Assembly (NCBI GenBank): GCA_010279815.1
Contig: QEOQ01000165.1
Coordinates: 863,638 to 927,637 of the forward strand
Length of the DNA stretch: 64,000 nt
Origin: Brachionus plicatilis
Taxonomy: Eukaryota; Rotifera; Eurotatoria; Ploima; Brachionidae
Direction: 5' to 3'
Part shown: positions 58,101 to 64,000 of the stretch, in pieces
Position numbering within the stretch: position 1 is the stretch's first letter
Layout: every line of letters begins with the position of its first letter
Notes under the pieces: generated by a model
Told to the model about the DNA's origin: nothing
Databases searched by the model: none
The model's input: only the letters and a program-made list of their open reading frames with translations
Program-made: the position numbers and the translations under genes

Positions 58101-59139
58101 GATTGAAGTTTATATTCATTGAAAATCACACATTTAGATTCCAAAAGCTTCATGTTTAAATTAGAAAAAAAAAATTCAATTTTGTAATTTTTTTAAACCC
58201 ACTAATGATTTATTGATTAGAATGTTTATTTCTTTGCTTTCAGAACTTGGTAAAATGTAAAGCAAGTAATTTCCATTAAACTGTTGGTTGATAAAAGTTT
58301 GGAGATGGTTTTCAAAAAATATGAAGTTTATTAAAGATGCTTAAGAAAAAAATAATTAATTAATTTTGATTGAATATAAGATTTACCAGTATAAATTGAG
58401 TCATAAAAAAATGCAATTTGGAAATTTGGTGAATAGTCAAAATAATTTTGAGTATAAATTTGGGACACTTTTTGAAAATCTAAAAAATCGATGCTATAGA
58501 TTCCATCTTTTTCTAATAAGGCTGCTCCTGTTTGATTAAACGTAGAAGATTTTAAAAGTCCTCCGAACGTAAATTCCTTTCCCAAAATTACACTTGAATA
58601 ATTGTTCTGAGATAATTGAATGTTTCCTAAAAAATCAGGTTGGTAAGTCGTATTTGTTTGACATACAATTTTCTCTATAATTTCTGTAATTTTATTCACT
58701 AATAAATCTTGTAATTCCGAAAATGTTTGATTGGTAGCAGATGAAACTTGGAAATAATTATTTACATCGTAGCACAGATTATTTATACTTTTGATTACCT
58801 AAAATAATTGGATTATTTTCTTTGAATTTAATTGTAATTTAAAAAAAAAATTCCACATACTTCATTTATTAAAATATTTGAAGAAAAATTTTTTACAAAA
58901 CAAATTGCTTGTTCTATTTCGTTATAAATAAATTTTTTATTAAAAAAATCAAAAAGCTGTTCACAACTTTCAAGTGTTTCATTCTGCTGAAATAAAAATT
59001 TTACAGAAAAAATGCAAATTTTATAGATTAAAATTACGTTTTTATATTCACAAGAATAATTGAAAAATATATCGTCGCAATGAAATGTAAAAATTTGAAT
59101 CGAAAATATAAAAAGAAAAAAGACACACTTTGTTGGCAT
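49141..59139 (-). CDS. Adhesion GPCR with two GAIN/GPS modules and a mucin-like stalk
   Basis: Fifteen exons: 59038-59139, 58861-58986, 58387-58798, 58203-58339, 57988-58147, 55047-55966, 54841-54987, 54642-54775, 54245-54595, 53843-53978, 53654-53794, 50489-50610, 49788-50062, 49640-49724, 49141-49582. All phases agree, giving about 1229 residues. Signal peptide: CVFFLFIFSIQIFTF. Residues about 77-312 resemble a GAIN domain ending in a GPS-like block (C-V-I-F ... W-C-K-C-N-I-T) without the HL/T cleavage site. Residues 313-619 are Ser/Thr repeats. A second GAIN (about 620-922) ends in a good GPS: CSYWDVEL and WCRCNHTTFFAIIA. Seven membrane spans follow, with CAVLGFFEHF (TM3), CWFNRGFLIGF, GLTWIFLPIGLAS and INSLQGLFLFIHF (TM6-7), diagnostic of adhesion GPCRs. 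The exon 9/10 junction is the least certain. Two genes joined by my model remain possible. Confidence 0.82.
50144..50449. mobile_element. MITE with GCATACTTTRTTGCAAC core ends, copy 2
   Basis: Outer arms CATTCTTCATTTTTTAATAA and TAAATTAAAATTAAAGTTA are inverted at 50400-50449. The inner core GCAGCATACTTTATTGCAAC ... TGTATGTTGCACTTTGTTGC matches the element at 42716-42886. It lies in the GPCR intron between exons 12 and 13. Confidence 0.75.
51664..51925. mobile_element. GC-rich-ended foldback/MITE
   Basis: GGCGGACGGCCACTTTGGCGG and GTTGGCCGGCCAA at the left, and CTGGCCGTCAAAGTGGCCTG at the right, are inverted relatives in very AT-rich DNA. The right end is itself a hairpin, GATTTTATC(T)GGCC ... 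GGCC(T)GATAAAATC at about 51891-51924. Non-coding, in a GPCR intron. Confidence 0.6.
51957..52172. repeat. Purine-rich GGAAGA microsatellite
   Basis: About 215 bases almost wholly of A and G on the plus strand (GGAAGAGGAAAGGAAGA variants). Open frames on both strands here (Glu/Arg/Lys or Ser/Phe/Leu) are artefacts of the repeat. It lies in the 3-kb intron between the GPS and TM1 exons of the GPCR. Confidence 0.9.
52348..53573 (-). mobile_element. hAT transposon relic with 8-bp target duplication
   Basis: TAGTGATGAAATCGAAT at the left and ATTCGATTTCATCACTA at the right are the terminal repeats, flanked by CTTAAAAA at 52340-52347 and 53574-53581. The 8-base duplication and the internal transposase fragment identify the hAT superfamily. 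Subterminal regions are rich in ATTCGAA words. A probable end of a relative (ATTCGATTTCACCACTA) lies near 13462-13482. Confidence 0.85.
52860..53257 (-). pseudogene. hAT transposase C-terminal fragment
   Basis: The minus strand reads FWNTNKDNYPILCQAF, IFINPAMSVPSEHLFSS and SFWDRRNRI with shifts and stops, matching the hAT C-terminal dimerisation domain (WxxN..YP.L .. P..SVPSER.FS .. RRN). The upstream frame 53057-53257 may be linker. The catalytic core is missing. Confidence 0.72.
55600..55780. repeat. GTTGAAGTTGAT coding minisatellite
   Basis: Tandem 6- and 12-base units on the plus strand (ATGTTGAAGTTG) encode the Thr-Ser repeats of the GPCR stalk on the minus strand. Copy number is probably polymorphic. 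The plus-strand open frame (Val/Asp/Glu repeats) is a shadow. Confidence 0.85.
56080..56717. mobile_element. Recent foldback element with arms over 200 bases
   Basis: The left arm 56080 to about 56287 and right arm about 56510-56717 are inverted copies with only a few differences. They include AGTAAAATTACGTATATTTA, TCAAACCAAAAAGGGCTACA and TTTGACTTTTCCAGATGTCA. The outer edge on the left continues into ACGTA-rich sequence. Such near-identical arms imply a young insertion. It lies in the GPCR intron between exons 5 and 6. No coding sequence. Confidence 0.88.
57235..57900. mobile_element. Diverged relative of foldback FB-A, with a nested insertion
   Basis: It shares CTTTTTTCGTGGTTTTTT, GAAGCATCGC and GCTTTTTCAAAATTTTAGGA with the element at 32763-33896. 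It is interrupted at 57476-57817 by another element; removing that leaves a sequence matching CATCGCACTTTTTTATGCTT at 33824. Confidence 0.7.
57476..57817. mobile_element. MULE-like MITE nested in FB-A, 9-bp target duplication
   Basis: Terminal repeats GGGGTTGTGAAGTT / AACTTCACAACCCC (with AATTCAGAAAAA and ACTTTTTTCC further in) bound 342 bases. Flanks are CCTTTTTTC (57467-57475) and ACTTTTTTC (57818-57826), a 9-base duplication with one mismatch; the empty site in the paralogue at 32763-33896 reads ACTTTTTTA. Nine-base duplications suit Mutator-like elements. Confidence 0.82.
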
Positions 59140-59815
59140 TTTGTAGATTCAAAAATCTTATTTAATGTCTTTGACTGTTTTGGAAAAAAGAAATAAAATG
59201 ATTTTTATATTGAATTTTTTTATGTTTTTCAAGTTATTGTCTACATTTACTTCAATCTATGTTTAGGTTTTGTTCACGCTTGAAGAAATAATTATAATAT
59301 TCTAATTTAAATAATCATTTATTTAAATGATAACTAATTAACTATAATATGAAAATAAATAATTATTTAGAATTGAATATTGAAAAATAAAAATTAAAAC
59401 CTGATTTAATTTCTGAATGATTCTTATTTATCAAGTTTATGTGCTTTATCGTAACTAATGCATTGTTTTGGAGAAAATATTTCATTAGCTAAAATTATTT
59501 TCTTTCACATATACTAGTTTAATTCTGTTTTAGTGAAACGGAATTTTTAATCACTCGTAAGGGATTAAACAATAAAAAAGCCACAATTTTCGAAGTCATC
59601 TAATTTTTTAAAATAAAACGAATATTTTCATGCATTTTCAAAATATTTTTTTCTTTTTTTTTTAACATTTAAATTTTTTTTTCAAAAATATGTAATTTCG
59701 TAGCCAGATTTTTGTTTTAGAATATTTTAAGACTTACGAAAATTTAAAGTTTCAATAACTTTTGAAAATTAATCAAGCTATTTTTTGTTCATCTTTAAAT
59801 TTAACATTCAATTGT

Positions 59816-59875
59816 CACGCAGTTATTTTGAAATTTTCATAAAAAATTTTGTGAAAATTTCAAAATGACTGCGTG
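59816..59875. repeat. Long hairpin, 24-base stem
   Basis: CACGCAGTTATTTTGAAATT is mirrored by AATTTCAAAATGACTGCGTG with a short AT loop. One mismatch in the stem. It is not part of a longer recognised element. Confidence 0.8.
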
Positions 59876-60770
59876 TTCATCAATTAAAATTAAAAAATTC
59901 AAAACTGCTACGGACTAACTCCGTCACTCCTCAATGTTTCTTACAGACATGCTTGAATTTAATAAATATTTTGTCTCTTTTTCTTGCTGTTGTTTTGGGA
60001 AAAAAACTAACATAACATAAAATTTCACCTTAAATTTAGATACTTAAAATTTCTTGAAATTTTGCTTTTATAGATTTGAGTTCTAATAAAGTTCATTAAT
60101 AATTATGTTTTATTTAAACCAATGTTTCTAAAACTTATTATTCCATTCACTAATTTTAATATTTTTTTATTGCATTTGTAATATAGATAAAAGAATGAAA
60201 TTTAAAATTTGAAACTTTTTTTTAAAATTTTTATTGATTTAGAAAAGAATTTCTTTTGCTTTAAATTAAAGAATCGATAAAATTTTCAAATTTCAAGCTA
60301 TTTTTTAGCTAAAAATGGAAAAAAAAAATTTTATTTGAAAAAGTTAATCTCTGAATCATATGAATTATATGGAATTATTTTTGAATTTTTAGACCGTTGG
60401 TCGAACACTAAAATTTTAAAAATAAGATAAGATGATTTAAACCTGATTATTAATTTTAATTTAAAACATAATTTTTTTTTGTTAATTCAAGAATACAAAA
60501 ATAACACTTTTCTAAAATAAAGAAAATTGGGATATTTACTGCAAAAAACAGATGAAAACTTTTCTGAAAAAACTCTGAAGCTTAAAATTGAACAATACTG
60601 TACTGTTTGTATTTGTGTACAATTAGAAAAAATTATTACATTTTTATTTTTTGTACTGTAATTTTTGTACTAAAATTTCACATTGCCACAGATTTTCTTA
60701 TTAAAATAAAATCTAAGTTCAATATTTTTAAAATAAATAAAAATGTTTTAGATTCGATACTATATTAGGC

Positions 60771-61120
60771 ATTGTGAATTTTCGTACAAAAATTACAATA
60801 CAAAAAGTAAAAAAGGTTATATATTTTGTGCTAACATGTTCTGCAAATGTTCTGCAAATGTAACAAAGTGTAACAACTTTTGTTACATCTATTGTGAAAG
60901 TCTGCTAAGTGTGTGCAAATTAATGCAAAATTTCACGCCATTGAAACGTATTGAAACGAAATGCGCAATTAATTTGCTGAGTTTTTGCAGACTTTCACAA
61001 TAGGTGTAACAAAAGTTGTTACACTTAGTTACATTTGCAGAACATGTTTTGAACCGTTAGAACAAAAGTTATAACCTTTTTTACTTTTTGTATTGTAATT
61101 TTTGTATAAAAATTCACAAT
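60771..61120. mobile_element. Foldback element with nearly full-length inverted arms
   Basis: ATTGTGAATTTTCGTACAAA, AATACAAAAAGTAAAAAAGG, ACATGTTCTGCAAATG and AACTTTTGTTACATC on the left recur inverted on the right up to AATTCACAAT at 61120. The arms leave only a short centre (GAAACGTATTGAAACG). A third partial arm sits at about 60635-60690. Non-coding. Confidence 0.85.
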
Positions 61121-61591
61121 TTCACTATATTAACTTAATTCTTATCTTCTTTGGGTGCATAAAAATATGATTATTGATTTAAGTTACAACAAAATAATGA
61201 TCCTAAAGATAGATGTATACTCCATTGATTTCCAAGATTTGATTTTTTAATATAGAGCGTTAATTTGTTTTTTGAAAAATATTTTTTTTTCATTTTTTGT
61301 TATATTCATAGTTGATAAAAAGAAAACTTGGTTTTATTGCCTTTTTTTTAATATATTATTGTTATAACTTTGTTTAAACTTTAACGACCGAATTAAAGAA
61401 TAAAGACAAAATATTAATGCTTCAGAATGAGAATGTTTTTATTTATCAAAGTTACTTATACTCGCTTTAACTTTTGTAAAGCTTAAAATTAAAATTTGCT
61501 TTTGATATCATATTCTTGTAATACAAGTTCAAAATGTTTTTCCACATTTCAATTTAATTATTGTTAAACTAATTTTTAATTTTAACAATAG

Positions 61592-64000
61592 ATGAATAGC
61601 TGCGAGTCTGGCGAGGAAAAGGATTTCTCGACTCCAAATAAAAAATTTAAACACATTTTCAATAGAGAATTTAATAGACTATTTCCCTTTGGATTCAAAT
61701 ATGATTTTAAGATTCTTTTTCTTAGTGCTATTCCATTGATATTGAACCAAATTAGTCAGACTTTTCTTCCAATTATCAGTCTTTTTTTCTGCGGACACAT
61801 TGGATCGAGTGAACTAGCTGCGGTTACAATTGCCAATACTTTTATAAATATTGGTTCATTTTCAGTTCTCGTTGGATTATGCAGTGCATGTGATACTCTT
61901 TTACCTCAAGTAAAAATATTTTTTCGATTTCGATATTCTAAATTTGATTAATTTTAAGATATTCGGTGGTTTCAATAAAAAAAAAGTTGGTCTAGTGCTG
62001 CAAAAGGGTTTGATTATTTCTTTTTTGTCGTGCTTTCCGACCTCTGGAGTTTTGTTAAATGTTAAAAATGTGATGCAATTTTTTATAAAAGAAACAGAAG
62101 TAATAGAGTAAATATTGAAAAAATAAATAAAAATTTTATTTTAAAAAATATTTTTAAGACTAGCAGATCAATACATTATTACTTATTTGCCAGCTATAAT
62201 TGTAAAGTGAATTTGGATTTATTTAAATTCACCAAATTAATCATTTAACTTTTTAGTTCTATAGTTTTCATGTAGTTCTTCAACGATATGTTTTGTCACA
62301 AGTAAAATTCTTAATTGATAGCTGTTTATTTTTAATTTAAATTTTTAGAATATTTTTTATCCTATATTGGCGATAAACATTTTGGCAAATATTCTCGATG
62401 CACTACTTCATTATCTATTTGTGATTCACTTCAATTATGGAGTTGTGTAATTTTTCTGAATCAAAATCTGTAAAATTCTTTCAATTTATAAACAATTAAT
62501 AGCGGCGCAGCTTTCAGTGTCGTTTTAGCCAACTTTTTCATTCTCGTGTCAGTTGTTATTTATATTATTTATACAAAAATGTATAATCTGACTTGGTCTG
62601 GCTGGTCAAAAGAATGTTTAGCCGACTGGACAGAATATTTGAAACTTGCCATCCCAGGATTTGCGATGCTGTTTTTTGGCTTAGCGAATTTTGAGATAGG
62701 AGTAATTGCTGCAGGTAAGGACATCTATTTGTTTAAAGAAGAGTTGAAAAGAAATTCAGTATAATTTAAAGGAAATCTTGGAAGAGAAGGAATATCAATT
62801 ATGTCGATCGGAATTCAAACCACTTATATAGCATTTATGGTATAAAAATAGAGCAAATTTAATTTTTTTCTTATTTTTCTTATTTTTTCTTATTTTTTCT
62901 AATTTTTTCTAATTTTTTCTAATTTTTTAGATACCTTTGGGAATTTGTAAGAATTTTTAACATATTTTTTTATTTTAAAGCTTGATTTTTTTCTTAAGCT
63001 ATAAGTGCGAACATTAGAATTGGTCAGGTAATTTTGAAAAAAATTTAAAAAAAAAACTCTAGCTAACTTTTATTTTATTAATTGAATTTATCTTTTTTTA
63101 GCTTTTAGGAGAGAATTCTCCAGAATTAGCTAAAAACTGTTGCAAAGTTGCTTACGCATTCGGAGGTAAAACTAGGCAAATTTTTTCAAGTTGTTTTTTT
63201 CTCATTCTAATATTTTGTATTAATTCAATTAGGCTGTGCATCATTTTTAACTTGTTTGGTAATTTATTCTTCATCCAACATTATCCCCACTGCGTTCACT
63301 AATGAAAAGTATTTAAATAAATATGAAATAACTTTTAATTAAGATAATTATTTAAATATTTAAAGGAAAATAATTGATGAAGCAGCAGTCCTCCTTAAGT
63401 TTTTATCGTTTGCTCATTTGATGGACGCATTACAGGTATTTAAACAATAAAATAAGAGAAAAAAATTTCATTTTTATTTTATTTTATTATTTTTTTTATA
63501 TGAACAAGTTTTAGCTCGACACAGATAAAACAAATAAATAAATAATAATAATTGTTTTATTTTATTTGGCCAAATTGGAATAGTTTTAATTAATTTTTTA
63601 TTTATGAAGGACATATATCCAAAAAAAAATAAAATAAAAAAAAATAACAAATACATGAGTATTTAATTCAAAACTAACTAAGTATTTTAAAGGGTGTTGG
63701 TGGTGGCGTTTTAAAAGCAATGGGAGCTCAAATGTATGGTTTTATGATGGTTTTGGTTAGTTTGTACTGTTTTGGAATTCCATTGGGAATAATGTTAATG
63801 CTTAGAACGCAATACAAAGTATTGGGCTACTGGATCGGATACTTAGTTGGAGCAACAATATTAATCGGCCTGCAGATAGCATTTATTGGTCTTGTGAACT
63901 GGTCGAAAAAGGCTGAAATTGCTTTTAATCAGTCACTTAAGTCATCTGAAACTGAATCAATAATAAAAGATGCCAATTCAAACTACGATCAAAACATAAC
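61592..64000 (+). CDS. MATE-family (SLC47-like) multidrug and toxin extrusion transporter, 3' end cut
   Basis: Thirteen exons, all in phase: 61592-61909, 61959-62107, 62159-62201, 62257-62301, 62349-62446, 62503-62714, 62772-62839, 62931-62946, 62999-63027, 63102-63165, 63233-63308, 63366-63435, 63693 to beyond 64000. Key blocks: IPLILNQISQTFLPIISLFF and GHIGSSELAAVTIANTF (TM1-2), SACDTLLPQ then IFGG, the LAIPGFAMLFFGLANFEIGV segment, GREGISIMSIGIQTT, IPLG-SISANIRIGQLLGEN, and the C-terminal GVGGGVLKAMGAQMYGFMMV with YWIGYLVG. MATE carriers exchange organic cations for protons at the plasma membrane. Exons of 16 and 29 bases occur, and several introns are about 50 bp. Only the end of the C-terminal tail is missing. 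Confidence 0.92.
63500..63550 (+). repeat. LINE 3'-end remnant in a MATE intron
   Basis: AGCTCGACACAGATAAAACA followed by (AAAT)n, matching the tail at 44985-45039. It explains why this intron (63436-63692) is longer than its neighbours. Confidence 0.6.

Larger units (their letters stand above)
59140..61591. other. Intergenic between divergent GPCR and MATE genes
   Basis: It contains the promoters of both genes, a perfect hairpin at 59816-59875, and a foldback element at 60771-61120 with an extra solo arm copy at about 60635-60690. No additional gene seen. Confidence 0.55.

Noticed and set aside
1..64000. tRNA, rRNA, CRISPR, bacterial operon or prophage content
   Set aside because: Nothing resembling cloverleaf genes, spaced direct repeats or ribosome-binding-site-led gene strings was found; introns and gene families are animal.

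Overview
This looks like nuclear DNA from a small, very AT-rich invertebrate. Introns are often only 45-65 bp with GT..AG ends, the gene set is animal (SMN, VAP, Jagunal, XRRA1, Mn-SOD, a lachesin-like Ig protein, an adhesion GPCR, a MATE carrier), and transposon debris is dense. My best guess is a monogonont rotifer such as Brachionus. That is inference from composition and gene content, not a database result. All exon models were built by eye from splice signals and reading-phase agreement.

Layout. 0-2 kb: 3' part of a CP2/TFCP2 transcription factor, clearly more GC-rich than the rest. 2.3-5.4 kb: decayed PIF1-type (Helitron-like) helicase, interrupted by a TIR element carrying a Ulp1 protease remnant. 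6.1-10.4 kb: a complete non-LTR retrotransposon with two open ORFs and a 13-bp target duplication. 11.1-17.4 kb (-): XRRA1 orthologue in nine exons. 18.2-18.8 kb: broken acetyl-CoA acetyltransferase. 21.7-25.2 kb: Jagunal (-), divergent from Mn-SOD (+), then a four-finger RanBP2-type zinc-finger protein (+). 27.9-28.6 kb: intronless SMN (+). 28.6-36.7 kb: gene desert with MULE fragments and foldback elements. 36.8-44.1 kb (+): three-Ig cell-surface protein whose 5.9-kb first intron holds several transposons, including a LINE copy with a twin-priming inversion and an assembly gap (41536-42022). 46.9-48.6 kb (-): VAP. 49.1-59.1 kb (-): 15-exon adhesion GPCR. 61.6 kb to the window end (+): MATE transporter.

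The genes do not form an operon or pathway; they are ordinary housekeeping or neuronal animal genes separated and invaded by mobile DNA. The most notable gene is the adhesion GPCR: its ectodomain appears to hold two GAIN/GPS modules, the first without a cleavage site, separated by a Ser/Thr-rich mucin-like exon. The most notable non-genic signals are several families of long inverted-repeat (foldback) elements, nested insertions with clean target duplications, and a recurring short hairpin plus AAAT/TAA tail that marks LINE 3' ends.
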